64,000 nt of DNA from CBIFVZ01 sp966185765 (GTDB taxonomy: Bacteria > Pseudomonadota > Gammaproteobacteria > Enterobacterales > Enterobacteriaceae): NCBI GenBank assembly GCA_966185765.1, contig CBIFVZ010000010.1, forward strand, positions 1-64,000. Direction: 5' to 3'. The translations under genes and the position numbers were made by a program. Under the pieces are notes generated by a model, which saw only the letters and a list, made by a program, of their open reading frames with translations, was not told the origin of the DNA and searched no databases. This document shows, piece after piece, positions 25,248 to 34,187 of this stretch. Each line of letters begins with the position of its first letter. Within the stretch, counting starts at the first letter, position 1.

Positions 25248-26978
25248 ATGAAAAAAGATGTGCTGAACCCGGATGTGATTTACCACAACGGGAAAATCTA
25301 CACGGCGGACAGCGCTGACAGCTTCTGTCAGGCGCTGGCGATAAAAGACGGCTGGATTGTTGCTGTCGGCACGAACCAGGATGTGCTGGCACTCGCCGGA
25401 CAACAGACTCAGTTAATCGACCTTGACCAGAAGGTAATGTTGCCGGGGCTTATCGACAGCCATATGCATCCGTTCTGGGGCGGCAAGCAACTGCGCGGTT
25501 GCCAGCTTGATTACGCGGCACTGACGGTTGAGCAAACGCTGGAGAAGATTCAGGCACATCTGGACCGCGACCCGCTAAAAGAAGCCGACGACTGGCTTTC
25601 TGTGCGTGCATGGCAGCGTCAGGCGATGATGCCAGTGGGCGCGGACATGAGCCGTAAGGCGCTTGATACCCTTAACACCCGCCGCCCGGTGGTGCTGTTC
25701 TCAAACGACTGCCATACGCTTGCCGCCAACAGCCGTGCGCTGGAAATGCTGGGCATTGACGAAAACACGCCGGTGCCTGCCGACGGCCAGATTGGTCGCG
25801 ATGAAGACGGCCGCCTGAACGGGATACTCGAAGATGCGCCGGCAATGCGCGCCTTTGACAGTATTCCCACCGGTACGCCGGAGCAGTGCGTGCTGATTGC
25901 CCGCCATGTGCAGCAGGTGCTTAACGAGCAGGGCGTCACGACCGTGATGGATACCCGCGTTTATGATGAGCAGTTGATTGCTTTTAACGCCCTGCGCGAG
26001 CGCGGCGAGCTGACGCTGCGCGTATGTGGCGCGAAAGAAATCACGCCAGACAGCGTTGACGGCCCGGCAGACGCCGCCCGTGCGCTGGATGAGATTGTGG
26101 CGTTTAACCAGCAGTGGAACGATCCCCAGTGGGGACCGCAACCGGGCTTTGGCCTGAGCCACGTCAAATTCTTTGTTGACGGCGTGCTGCAACCGCCGAC
26201 GATGACGGCCTCCCTGCTCCAGCCGTATCGCGAAAATGTCGGGACGCACGAGCAGCCGGACTGGCAGCCTTCCGATCGCTACGGCGACCTGTATTTCACC
26301 CAGCCGGTATTTGAAGCGCTGATTCACGAATGCGGGCGTACCGGTGTACATCCGCATATGCATACCGTGGCGGAAGGGGCGATTGAAATGACCCTCAACG
26401 CGCTGGAGAAAATGCGTGCGGCATTTCCGGGTAAAGACGTGCGTCCGGGGCTTGCGCACAATGAACTGGCGGCAGCCAGCCACTACGCGCGTTTTGCAAG
26501 CCTGGGGGCGGCTGCGGTGCTGTCCTATCAGTGGGCCGGGCTGCCGGCGGTATTGATTGATGAAGAGCGCGCCATGCTCGGCGAAGACCGTTTCCCGCAT
26601 CTGGAGCCGCAGGGCCGTTTTCTGGATGCTGGCGCGCGTATCGCTTACGGCAGCGACTGGCCTATCGACAGACTGGATGAGTGGTACAACCTGCAAATCG
26701 CCATGACGCGCTGTGCCTGGGACAGTGAAGGCAACCCGGCTGGCCCGCGTCTGGATAACGACAGAAACCTCACGCTCATCGAAGTGCTGCGCTCGGCGAC
26801 CATTGACGCGGCCTGGATGATTGCCCGTGACCATGAAATTGGTTCGCTGGAGCCGGGTAAGCTTGCAGACCTGATCGTGCTCAAAAACGATATTTTCAAC
26901 GAACCGCCAGAGCAGTTATTTAAAACGCAGGTCGCGTGCACCGTGATCGGCGGCAAGGTTGTCTGGCAGTCGCAGTAA
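25248..26978 (+). CDS. YtcJ-like metal-dependent amidohydrolase (Amidohydro_3)
   Basis: This protein is 576 residues from ATG 25248, chosen because GGAA lies 8 nt upstream and MKKDVLNPDVIYHNGKIYT is the usual family beginning; ATG 25227 would add 7 residues. It has a beta-sandwich N-terminus (IYHNGKIYTAD) and the metal motif DSHMHPFWGG. Further motifs are FFVDGVLQPPTM, HMHTVAEGAIEM, ARIAYGSDWPI near the C-terminus, and the closing LEPGKLADLIVL. The family includes N-substituted formamide deformylases and AepA-like proteins, and the substrate cannot be told. It is absent from this position in E. coli. The next gene is an amino-acid permease on the same strand, so it may act on an imported amide. 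Confidence 0.88.
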   Translation: MKKDVLNPDVIYHNGKIYTADSADSFCQALAIKDGWIVAVGTNQDVLALAGQQTQLIDLDQKVMLPGLIDSHMHPFWGGKQLRGCQLDYAALTVEQTLEKIQAHLDRDPLKEADDWLSVRAWQRQAMMPVGADMSRKALDTLNTRRPVVLFSNDCHTLAANSRALEMLGIDENTPVPADGQIGRDEDGRLNGILEDAPAMRAFDSIPTGTPEQCVLIARHVQQVLNEQGVTTVMDTRVYDEQLIAFNALRERGELTLRVCGAKEITPDSVDGPADAARALDEIVAFNQQWNDPQWGPQPGFGLSHVKFFVDGVLQPPTMTASLLQPYRENVGTHEQPDWQPSDRYGDLYFTQPVFEALIHECGRTGVHPHMHTVAEGAIEMTLNALEKMRAAFPGKDVRPGLAHNELAAASHYARFASLGAAAVLSYQWAGLPAVLIDEERAMLGEDRFPHLEPQGRFLDAGARIAYGSDWPIDRLDEWYNLQIAMTRCAWDSEGNPAGPRLDNDRNLTLIEVLRSATIDAAWMIARDHEIGSLEPGKLADLIVLKNDIFNEPPEQLFKTQVACTVIGGKVVWQSQ

Positions 26979-26987
26979 CGCAAACGG

Positions 26988-27018
26988 GGCCTGAATGTTA
27001 AATGCATTCAGGCCTTAT
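26988..27018 (+). terminator. Hairpin after the amidohydrolase gene
   Basis: A perfect 10-bp stem (GGCCTGAATG and CATTCAGGCC, 6-nt loop) starts 10 bp past the stop. The T run is weak (TTATTAATT), so termination may be partial. Confidence 0.6.
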
Positions 27019-27214
27019 TAATTAACTGTTAATCGTTGCAATGAATGACTAATGGATAATCTTATTTAACCGCACAGGCGGCGGCTTTTTGCGTCAAGTG
27101 CGGGTATTATCCGTCCCACTTTTTCGGGAGCGCGTAAATCGCGGTTCCTTTTGCTGCCTGCGGGCGGCGTGTACACAGCGGTGCCTTGTGCTGCATCAGG
27201 AGATGATACGGGAA

Positions 27215-28558
27215 ATGCCACAAACAAATCAGTTGCGTAGAGTTCTTAAAACCCCGGCTCTGGTCGCTTTCGGCCTGGCCTATATGGTGCCTCTTGGCGT
27301 ATTCACCACCTACGGCCAGGTCACTGTACTCAGTGAAGGCCATCTGCCGGTGGCGTATTTGCTGACAATCATCACCATCCTTTTTACTGCCCTGAGCTAT
27401 TGCCGGATGACCAGCGCGCTGCCGCTGGCAGGGTCGGCGTACTCTTATGTGCAGCGCTGCTTTGGCGGCAAGATGGGGTTTCTGGTTGGCTGGGCGCAGA
27501 TACTCGACTATCTGTTCCTGCCTATTCTGAATTACCTGGTTTTAGGGATCTTTTTGCATGAGGCGTTCCCGGCTATTCCTGCCGCCGTCTTTGTTCTGGG
27601 ATCGATTGTTTCGGTAAGCCTGCTGAATATTCTCGGCGTGCGCCTGCTGACCTCGGTGAACTTCACGCTGATTGCCGCACAGATGGTGTTTATCGTACTG
27701 TTTATCGCACTGTCGTTCAGTCAGGCGGATCTCAGCCCGGAGGCGCTGCTGCGACCGATTATGGTGAATGCAGGCCATCTTAGCGGCTTGTTTGCAGGGG
27801 CTGCGGTGCTGTGTCTGGCGTTTCTCGGTTTTGACGCCATCGCGACGATGGCTGAAGAGGCCGACGATGCGAAGCGCACGCTGCCGCGCGCCATCCTGAT
27901 TACCGTGGTACTGGCTGGTGGCATCTTCATGGCAGTCTCTTACGCCGCACATCTGATTTACCCGGACTGGCAGTCGCTTATTCCGATTCAGGACACCGCA
28001 AGCCTTGCCGTGTCTGAAAAAGCGGGCGGTAAGTGGATGTATAACTTCTTCCTCGCCGCTTACCTGACCGGTGTGTATGCCTCGGCCATGACTGCCCAGA
28101 CCGGTGTGTCGCGCATTTTCTATGCGATGGGGCGTGAAGGCGTGCTGCCACATAAGGTGTTCTACCATTTGCACACGCGCTTTCACACGCCGTACCGCGC
28201 TATCATCTTTGTGGCCGTGGTGTCACTGATTGCGCTGTTTATCAGCCTGGAGCTGGTGGTTTCAATGATTAGCTTCGGCGCGTTGGTGGCCTTCACCTTT
28301 GTGAACCTGAGCGTGATTAAACACTTCCTTATCAACCAGAAACGTCGTGGTGCTAAAGCCCTGTTTAACTATGGCCTGCTGCCGACGATGGGGGTGATTA
28401 TGTCGGTGTGGCTGTGGCTGAACCTGTCAGAAGATGCACTGATTGTGGGCCTGGTCTGGCTGGCGGTTGGCGTTATCTGGCTTCTGTGCCTGACTCGCGG
28501 TCTGCGTAAAGACCCGCCAGCGGTCGCGCACGATGATATTGCCCACCTGATTGACTAA
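27215..28558 (+). CDS. APC-superfamily amino acid/polyamine permease
   Basis: The start at ATG 27215 (MPQTNQLRRVLKTPALVAF) gives 447 residues; AGGAG lies at 27198-27202, and the ATG at 27203 directly abuts it and is less likely. About 12 hydrophobic segments are seen. APC features include GLAYMVPLGVFTTYG in helix 1, LPLAGSAYSYVQR in helix 3, and FLGFDAIATMAEEADDAKRTLPRAI in helix 6, the amino-acid permease signature region. It resembles the PuuP/YbaT-type branch; the substrate is unknown. It follows the amidohydrolase and precedes a terminator. Confidence 0.88.
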   Translation: MPQTNQLRRVLKTPALVAFGLAYMVPLGVFTTYGQVTVLSEGHLPVAYLLTIITILFTALSYCRMTSALPLAGSAYSYVQRCFGGKMGFLVGWAQILDYLFLPILNYLVLGIFLHEAFPAIPAAVFVLGSIVSVSLLNILGVRLLTSVNFTLIAAQMVFIVLFIALSFSQADLSPEALLRPIMVNAGHLSGLFAGAAVLCLAFLGFDAIATMAEEADDAKRTLPRAILITVVLAGGIFMAVSYAAHLIYPDWQSLIPIQDTASLAVSEKAGGKWMYNFFLAAYLTGVYASAMTAQTGVSRIFYAMGREGVLPHKVFYHLHTRFHTPYRAIIFVAVVSLIALFISLELVVSMISFGALVAFTFVNLSVIKHFLINQKRRGAKALFNYGLLPTMGVIMSVWLWLNLSEDALIVGLVWLAVGVIWLLCLTRGLRKDPPAVAHDDIAHLID

Positions 28559-28571
28559 GTCTTAACCCTCT

Positions 28572-28602
28572 AACCTGCTCCAGCCGGAGCAGGTTATTTT
28601 TT
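28572..28602 (+). terminator. Terminator of the APC permease gene
   Basis: AACCTGCTCC and GGAGCAGGTT arms with loop AGCC are followed by ATTTTTTG, 13 bp after the stop codon. Confidence 0.92.
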
Positions 28603-28615
28603 GTGGCAGGACGAG

Positions 28616-29143
28616 ATGCTGACTTCAGTAAAACTGACTACCCCTGAATCTGAACTTTTCACCCGCGTTGATGCCCTGTACTCGCAGGCATTTCCTCACC
28701 ATGAACAGCGCGATTTCCCGGCCAAACAGCGGGCGCTGAGTGACCCGCATTATGCGCTCGAGGCCTGGTTTGACGGCGAGCAGTTTGTGGGTCTGAGCGG
28801 TCTGTGGACCTTTAGCGGCTACAGCTATATTGAGCACCTGGCGGTGGACAGCAACCTGCGCTCGCAGGGTTACGGTAAACGGCTTCTGGGGCAACTGCTG
28901 GCAAGCCATCCGCTGATGATTCTGGAGATCGATCCGCTGACGACCGACATTGCCCACAAGCGCCTGCGTTTTTACGAGTCGATGGGCTTTGTGGCAAATC
29001 CGTATGCGCATCGTCACCCGACGTATCATCCGGGTATTGAAGACCACGAACTCATTGTGTTGAGTAGCCCGCAGGCGATTGATGAGGCGCTGTATCAGCG
29101 CTTTGACCACGACTTACGCTGCGTGGTGATGGCGGGAATCTGA
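28616..29143 (+). CDS. GNAT-family N-acetyltransferase
   Basis: The start at ATG 28616 follows AGGACGAG and gives 175 residues. The GNAT core is clear: SYIEHLAVDSNLRSQGYGKRLL at about residues 71-92 holds motif A, with the acetyl-CoA pyrophosphate loop RSQGYG. Motif B follows at RLRFYESMGF. The acceptor substrate is unknown. It lies between two terminators and is therefore probably monocistronic. It is not found here in E. coli. Confidence 0.88.
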   Translation: MLTSVKLTTPESELFTRVDALYSQAFPHHEQRDFPAKQRALSDPHYALEAWFDGEQFVGLSGLWTFSGYSYIEHLAVDSNLRSQGYGKRLLGQLLASHPLMILEIDPLTTDIAHKRLRFYESMGFVANPYAHRHPTYHPGIEDHELIVLSSPQAIDEALYQRFDHDLRCVVMAGI

Positions 29144-29171
29144 GCGCCATTTTACTCTATGCTAATAGCAA

Positions 29172-29200
29172 CAGGCCCGGTTAAACCGGGCCTGATTTTT
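29172..29200. terminator. Bidirectional terminator between the GNAT gene and a TPM-domain gene
   Basis: CAGGCCCGG and CCGGGCCTG arms are separated by 5 nt and followed on the plus strand by ATTTTTT. It lies between convergent stop codons. Confidence 0.85.
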
Positions 29201-30246
29201 TACCAGCGATCGGACGCGCCGCCGCCGCCGCTGGAGCCGCCGTCACCGCTAAAACTGTCGCTATCGCTGCTGTACGAACTCCCGCTGTCACTGTCATAAG
29301 AGCTACCGTTGTCGCTGCCATACGAGCCACTGCTGGCTGAACGGTCATGGCCACGGCTCATCTTGCGCAAACGCCAGTAAAGCAGCGCCAGTGTGGTGAT
29401 GATGAAGAAAAATATCGCACTCTTACTGACTAGCTCAGCCGGGAAGACCAGATACCACACGCCACAGATAACCGCAATCGCAGCCACACGCTTTAGAAAG
29501 CGCAGCACAACATGGTTACGGCGGAACAGGAAAAAGGGTAAAAAAACCAGCAAACCCGTACCATACTGGAACAGCGGTTCTGAACGGATGCCGCCTTGTG
29601 AAGACAACATTGTCTGCTGCACCTGGTTGGGCCTGGCGGCAGGATTCTCCTGCTCAGGAAGCGTGTATCTGAACCGGTGCGGTTCGTCAGATGGGGCGGA
29701 TTGTGCATTCAGCGCCCGAGCATCAGGCATAACGTGTGGTAGCAAGTTGCTCTCGGTGACAGGTGATTCACCCTGCGCAGGTTGAACGTGGGTCAACCGT
29801 TGCCCGATTTGAGTGATACCGCGCTGTAACCCCAGTGCCAGATTGTTTTGACGAAAGGCAGGAATGATGGCCGTGCGGATAATTTTCCCACTTTGGGCAT
29901 CCGTCAGCGTGCCCTCAAGTCCATAACCGACTTCAATACGCACGGTGTGGTCCTGCCAGGCCACCAGTAACAGCACGCCATCGCTACGCGTTTTATCCCC
30001 CAACTTCCACTTATCAAACACGCGGGTGGCATACTGTTCAATGGTGTCCTCACCTGTGGTGGGAACCACTAAAATCGCCACCTGCGCCGGGGCTAATTGC
30101 CGGGTTTGCCGGGTGAGGGTACTTATTTGCTCGCGGCTTAATGTGCCTGAAAGGTCTGTGACCTGCTGGTGCAGGTCTGGTATGGCAACGAGTGTCGCGC
30201 CGACGTGGCTGCAAAAAAACGCAAGCAGTAGCCAAAAAAGACGCAT
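29200..30246 (-). CDS. TPM-domain (YgcG-like) membrane protein with Ser/Asp-rich tail, paralog 2
   Basis: The 348-residue protein starts MRLFWLLLAFFCSHVGA (signal peptide) after GGAAAGG. The TPM_phosphatase/YgcG domain covers about residues 25-150 (PDLHQQVTDLSGTLSREQI, VPTTGEDTIEQYATRVFDKW). A variable linker (150-225) with Pro/Gln is followed by two hydrophobic segments at about 228-245 and 253-298. The tail (about 308-348) is built of Ser, Asp, Tyr and Gly and ends GGGGASDRW. The upstream paralog shares the TPM domain almost identically but has a Gly-rich tail. The role is uncertain; E. coli YgcG belongs to this family and such genes commonly follow lemA. Confidence 0.85.
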   Translation of the reverse strand: MRLFWLLLAFFCSHVGATLVAIPDLHQQVTDLSGTLSREQISTLTRQTRQLAPAQVAILVVPTTGEDTIEQYATRVFDKWKLGDKTRSDGVLLLVAWQDHTVRIEVGYGLEGTLTDAQSGKIIRTAIIPAFRQNNLALGLQRGITQIGQRLTHVQPAQGESPVTESNLLPHVMPDARALNAQSAPSDEPHRFRYTLPEQENPAARPNQVQQTMLSSQGGIRSEPLFQYGTGLLVFLPFFLFRRNHVVLRFLKRVAAIAVICGVWYLVFPAELVSKSAIFFFIITTLALLYWRLRKMSRGHDRSASSGSYGSDNGSSYDSDSGSSYSSDSDSFSGDGGSSGGGGASDRW

Positions 30247-30367
30247 CCTTTCCTCCTGACGGTTCCCTGATAGCGATGTCCCTGTTTTTCCGGGCGCCTC
30301 TTACAGGCTTAAACGCGGAGTCTACGCGGCCTGGTAAGACAATCTGATTTTATCGCACAGTGGCAAA

Positions 30368-30397
30368 AATAAGCCCGGTGAAACCGGGCTTATTTTT
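30368..30397. terminator. Hairpin between the two TPM paralogs
   Basis: AAATAAGCCCGGT and ACCGGGCTTATTT arms face each other with a short loop. They could terminate transcription after paralog 1, so paralog 2 may be transcribed partly on its own. The sequence resembles the terminator after paralog 2, consistent with duplication of a whole unit. Confidence 0.7.
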
Positions 30398-30404
30398 ACG
30401 TTTG

Positions 30405-31298
30405 TCACCAACGCCCGGAGGCGCCGCCGCCGCCGCTGGAGCCGCCGCCGCCGCGAAAACCACCGCCGCTGCCGCCGCCGCCAAATCCGCCGCCGAAGCC
30501 ACCACCGAAGCCGCCGCCACCGCGTCCACCTCGACCACCGCCGCCGCGAAAGCCCATAGCGCCAAACGTCAGTAAAAAGATAATCACCACACAACTGACG
30601 ATTGCAATCATTATCACCTTACCTAACGGCAGGCTGGAAGCCGCGAAAAATACCGACCACAGCCAACTGCCCGCGCCAATGGTGATGCCGCTTTTTACAC
30701 CGCGCATCACGATGTTACCTTTACGGAAAATCCAGGCGGGCAGGGCGAACAGGCCCAGCAGCAGATACTCGAACAGCGACTCGTCGCCGACGTGATTATT
30801 TGCCGCAGGCGCGGACCGTGGTTCTACCGGCATTTGCTCACCGGCCAGCAGTTTGCCGATTTGCGTCACGCCACGTTGTAGCCCCAGCGCAAGGTTGTTT
30901 TCACGAAAGGCGGGAATGATGGCGGTACGGATAATCTGTCCGCTCTGCACGTCGGTAAGCGCGCCTTCGAAGCCGTAGCCCACTTCAATGCGCACGGTAT
31001 GATCCTGCCAGGCCACCAGCAGCAGCACGCCGTCGCTGCGCGTTTTATCGCCCAGTTTCCATTTGTCGAACACACGCGTGGCGTATTGTTCAATCGTCTC
31101 CTGACCTGTGGTTGGCACCACCAGAATCGCCACCTGTGCCGGTGCCAGCTGTTGTGTTTGCTCCGTGAGGGCGTTGATTTGCGCCTGACTGAGCGTGCCG
31201 GAGAGATCGGTGACCTGTTGGCGCAACTCCGGTACTGCAACATCAGCCGCGGCGATTTGCCCACAAAAGAGCGCCAGGATCAGCAAAAAGTAGCGCAT
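30405..31298 (-). CDS. TPM-domain (YgcG-like) membrane protein with Gly-rich tail, paralog 1
   Basis: The 297-residue protein starts MRYFLLILALFCGQIAA (signal peptide). The TPM domain (about residues 22-150) includes IEQYATRVFDKWKLGDKT and GVLLLVAWQDHTVRIEVGYG, shared nearly unchanged with paralog 2. Hydrophobic segments lie at about residues 175-190 and 205-250. The tail (about 252-297) is almost pure Gly/Phe/Arg and ends GGGGASGRW, a typical end of this family. It starts 15 bp after lemA, so the two are co-transcribed. LemA/TPM pairs occur widely in bacteria but their molecular role is unsettled. Confidence 0.88.
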   Translation of the reverse strand: MRYFLLILALFCGQIAAADVAVPELRQQVTDLSGTLSQAQINALTEQTQQLAPAQVAILVVPTTGQETIEQYATRVFDKWKLGDKTRSDGVLLLVAWQDHTVRIEVGYGFEGALTDVQSGQIIRTAIIPAFRENNLALGLQRGVTQIGKLLAGEQMPVEPRSAPAANNHVGDESLFEYLLLGLFALPAWIFRKGNIVMRGVKSGITIGAGSWLWSVFFAASSLPLGKVIMIAIVSCVVIIFLLTFGAMGFRGGGGRGGRGGGGFGGGFGGGFGGGGSGGGFRGGGGSSGGGGASGRW

Positions 31299-31313
31299 CG
31301 TCTTCTCCCGGCG

Positions 31314-31916
31314 TTACTTGCTACTGAAATCAATAGCCGGCGCTTTGGTAATGGTTTCTACATCGTCCGGGAGATAGTTTTTCTTCGGCTTATAGCCCAT
31401 CACTTTTGCTGTCATCATGGCCGGGAACTGGCGCACGGTGATGTTGTAAAGCTCAATGGCCTTAATGTAGCGACCGCGTGCCACGGCAATGCGGTTTTCT
31501 GTGCCTTCAAGCTGCACCATCAGGTTTTGAAACAGCTCCTGGGATTTCAGCTCCGGATAACGTTCGCCAAGCACCATCATCTGGCCGAGTGTGCGGGTGA
31601 CCTGCACCTGCGATTGCTGCCACTGCTCAAGGTTCTTCTCGTCGTCCGGATTAGCCTTCAGGTTCTGGGTGGCGGTGTTAGCGCGCGAGCGGGCAAGCGT
31701 AACCGCTTCCAGTAGTTCTTTTTCATGGGTGGCGTAACCCTTTACGCTGGCGACCAGATTGGGAATCAGGTCGGCACGGCGCTGGTACTGGTTAAGTACC
31801 TCAGACCAGGTGGTATTGGTCTGCTCATCGCTGGTCTGGATATCGTTATAGCCACAGCCTGAGAGCGTAAAAATCAGCACAAAGGCGCTAATGAGTTTTG
31901 CGAGATTCCCATTCAT
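31314..31916 (-). CDS. lemA: LemA family protein
   Basis: The 200-residue protein starts MNGNLAKLISAFVLIFTLSG|CGYN. The LSGC motif fits a lipoprotein signal with the lipidated cysteine at residue 21. The LemA helical domain is clear: WSEVLNQYQRRADLIPNLVASVKGYA at residues 38-63 and ELKSQELFQNLMVQLEGTENRIAVARGRY. The segment YNITVRQFPAMM precedes a short tail. It is the first gene of the lemA-TPM-TPM unit. The family is linked to membrane stress in several bacteria, but no biochemical function is certain. Confidence 0.92.
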   Translation of the reverse strand: MNGNLAKLISAFVLIFTLSGCGYNDIQTSDEQTNTTWSEVLNQYQRRADLIPNLVASVKGYATHEKELLEAVTLARSRANTATQNLKANPDDEKNLEQWQQSQVQVTRTLGQMMVLGERYPELKSQELFQNLMVQLEGTENRIAVARGRYIKAIELYNITVRQFPAMMTAKVMGYKPKKNYLPDDVETITKAPAIDFSSK

Positions 31917-32029
31917 TGTCGTGTTCCATAATAGACAGAGAAAAAACGTGTGTAGTATACACGCTCATCTTTCGTGCGGCTGCGGCTAAAAGCCTGATTT
32001 TGCCGCCGTAGAGGTTGGCGTCAGGGATA

Positions 32030-32062
32030 AAAAAATCCGGAAACGTGAATTTCCGGATTTTA
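32030..32062 (-). terminator. Terminator of darP
   Basis: AAAATCCGGAAA and TTTCCGGATTTT arms with a 6-nt loop are followed by a T run on the minus strand, 17 bp past the darP stop codon. Confidence 0.85.
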
Positions 32063-32078
32063 TGGTCATACGATGACT

Positions 32079-32627
32079 TTATTCAGCTTCGGCCAGCTCG
32101 CGCAGATACTGGAAAATCAGGCGCGCGGACTTGGCGGGTTTATTGCCTTCTTTTTCTTTCTTCGCGTTACGGGCAAGGGTGCGCAATTGCTGGCGGTCAG
32201 CATCCGGCCACAGCCTGAGCACCTCGGGGATAGCGTCATCGCCGTCTTCAATCAGACGGTCGCGCAGCATTTCTAGCTTGTGGAACAGCGCGACCTGCTG
32301 ATTGTGGCGGTTTTTGAGCTTGTCCAGCGCCTGGCGGATAGGCTCCACGTCGCGGCTGCGCAACAGTTTGCCGATAAGCTGCATCTGGCGGCGGCGGCCT
32401 TCACGTTTGATGCGCTGCGCCAGTTCAATGGCGTCACGCAGCTCTTCGTCGAGCGGAATTTTATCAAGCGCGTTTTTGCCCAGGTCGACCATTTCGCCCC
32501 CCAGGCGCTTAAGCTCTTCGGCATCGCGCTTAATTTCACTTTTACTGACCCAGATGATTTCATCATCGTCATCGTTTTCGTCATCACCGGGCACGTCGTC
32601 GAGCCAGTCTTCGGGCTGCTTTGTCAT
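32079..32627 (-). CDS. darP: Ribosome-associated protein DarP (YjgA), 50S assembly
   Basis: The start at ATG 32627 (MTKQPEDWLDDVPGDDEN) follows GGAG and gives 182 residues (183 in E. coli). The N-terminal 25 residues are acidic, followed by a helical, highly charged body (LDEELRDAIELAQRIKREGRR, ALDKLKNRHNQQV). DarP binds late 50S precursors at the peptidyl-transferase centre. It is divergent from tldE, as in E. coli. In E. coli mpl lies directly next to it; here about 7 kb of accessory genes separate the two. Confidence 0.95.
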   Translation of the reverse strand: MTKQPEDWLDDVPGDDENDDDDEIIWVSKSEIKRDAEELKRLGGEMVDLGKNALDKIPLDEELRDAIELAQRIKREGRRRQMQLIGKLLRSRDVEPIRQALDKLKNRHNQQVALFHKLEMLRDRLIEDGDDAIPEVLRLWPDADRQQLRTLARNAKKEKEGNKPAKSARLIFQYLRELAEAE

Positions 32628-32721
32628 CTCAGGCTCCTTAAAAAAGAGAGCAATACTACCACCCTGGACGCGCATGCCCAAAGGGTTCTCTGTTAGACTT
32701 CAGACATACTCATCCTACAGT

Positions 32722-34074
32722 ATGGCATTGGTAATGAAAGTAATCACACAAGCAGCGCTTAAGCGCAAAGCACTGGAACACGCCGTGGCGCAGGCGCTTG
32801 AGCTGGCCGCGGGGCGCACCGACGGTGCGGAAGTGGCCGTTTCGAATACCACCGGTATCAGCGTCAGCACGCGCTACGGTGAGGTGGAAAACGTCGAATT
32901 TAACAGCGATGGCGCGCTCGGCATTACCGTTTATCACCAGAACCGTAAGGGCAGCGCCTCCTCAACCGACTTAAGCCCGGATGCCATCAGCCGTACCGTG
33001 CAGGCGGCGATAGATATTGCGCGCTACACCTCACCGGACCCGTGCGCGGGCGTGGCAGAAAAAGAGCTGCTGGCCTTTGAGGCACCCGATCTCGACTTGT
33101 TCCACCCGGCAGATATCGAGCCAGAGCAGGCGATAGCGCTCGCCGCGCGCGCCGAGCAGGCCTCGCTTCAGGCTGACAAGCGTATTACCAACACCGAAGG
33201 CGGCAGCTTTAACAGCCACTACGGCGTGAAGGTGTTTGGCAACAGCCACGGCATGTTGCAGAGCTACTGCTCATCGCGCCATTCGTTGTCAAGCTGCGTT
33301 ATTGGCGAGGAAAACGGCAGCATGGAGCGTGATTACGCTTACACCATCTCTCGCGAGCTGGACGCCCTGCAAAGCCCGGAGTGGGTGGGGGCGGAATGTG
33401 CGCGCCGCACGCTGGCGCGCCTTGCGCCGCGTAAGCTTTCCACCATGACCGCACCGGTCATTTTTGCCCGCGAAGTGGCAACCGGTTTGTTCGGCCACCT
33501 GGTGGGTGCCATCAGCGGCGGCGCGGTGTACCGCAAATCTACCTTCCTGCTGGATTCGCTCGGCAAGCAGATCCTGCCTGAATGGCTGACGATTGAAGAG
33601 CATCCGCACCTGTTCAAGGGGCTTGCCTCCACGCCGTTTGACAGCGAAGGGGTCGCCACCTCGCGCCGGGATATCGTCAAAGATGGCGTACTGCAACAGT
33701 GGCTTCTGACCAGCTATGCGGCGCGTAAACTGGGGCTGCGCAGTACCGGGCATGCAGGGGGGATCCACAACTGGCGCATTGCCGGTCAGGGGCTGGATTT
33801 TGCTGGTCTGCTCAAAGAAATGGGAACCGGCCTGGTGGTCACTGAGCTAATGGGTCAGGGTGTCAGCGGTATTACCGGCGATTATTCGCGCGGTGCGTCC
33901 GGTTTCTGGGTAGAAAATGGTGAGATTCAGTACCCGGTAAGTGAGATTACTATCGCCGGTAACCTCAAAGAGATGTGGCGTAATATTGTGACTGTCGGTA
34001 GCGATATCGAAACCCGCAGCAATATTCAGTGCGGCTCGGTGCTGTTGCCAGAGATGAAAATCGCCGGCCAGTAA
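32722..34074 (+). CDS. pmbA: Metalloprotease subunit TldE (PmbA)
   Basis: The start at ATG 32722 (MALVMKVITQAALKRKALE) gives 450 residues, the E. coli length; a much longer upstream frame is antisense to darP and rejected. The TldD/TldE family body includes TGISVSTRYGEVENVEF, GVKVFGNSHGM, and STGHAGGIHNWRIAGQG near the C-terminus. With TldD it forms the heterodimeric protease that matures microcin B17 and was reported to act on the CcdA antitoxin. A ccdAB pair is found 25 kb downstream in this window. Confidence 0.96.
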   Translation: MALVMKVITQAALKRKALEHAVAQALELAAGRTDGAEVAVSNTTGISVSTRYGEVENVEFNSDGALGITVYHQNRKGSASSTDLSPDAISRTVQAAIDIARYTSPDPCAGVAEKELLAFEAPDLDLFHPADIEPEQAIALAARAEQASLQADKRITNTEGGSFNSHYGVKVFGNSHGMLQSYCSSRHSLSSCVIGEENGSMERDYAYTISRELDALQSPEWVGAECARRTLARLAPRKLSTMTAPVIFAREVATGLFGHLVGAISGGAVYRKSTFLLDSLGKQILPEWLTIEEHPHLFKGLASTPFDSEGVATSRRDIVKDGVLQQWLLTSYAARKLGLRSTGHAGGIHNWRIAGQGLDFAGLLKEMGTGLVVTELMGQGVSGITGDYSRGASGFWVENGEIQYPVSEITIAGNLKEMWRNIVTVGSDIETRSNIQCGSVLLPEMKIAGQ

Positions 34075-34135
34075 TCCGACGGCGTAAGGGGTATCAGGAA
34101 GAACACAACATCAACGCAGGATGCCTTGAATAACG

Positions 34136-34153
34136 CCAGCCGTTGGGCTGGCT
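34136..34153. other. GCCAGC hairpin between pmbA and cybC
   Basis: A GCCAGCC / GGCTGGC stem-loop in the 113-bp gap, without a T run, could attenuate read-through from pmbA. Confidence 0.35.
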
Positions 34154-34187
34154 ATTTAACCGTGCTGTGAACCGAGGATGTGAGCCA

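Noticed and set aside
25701..26834. 377-codon open frame antisense to the amidohydrolase gene
   Set aside because: It lies wholly within a well-supported gene on the other strand; it arises from GC-rich codon bias and has no ribosome site or family.
30322..30594. Arg/Trp-rich and Ala-rich frames across the Gly-rich tail of the TPM protein
   Set aside because: They are out-of-frame readings of the low-complexity Gly codons, not genes.
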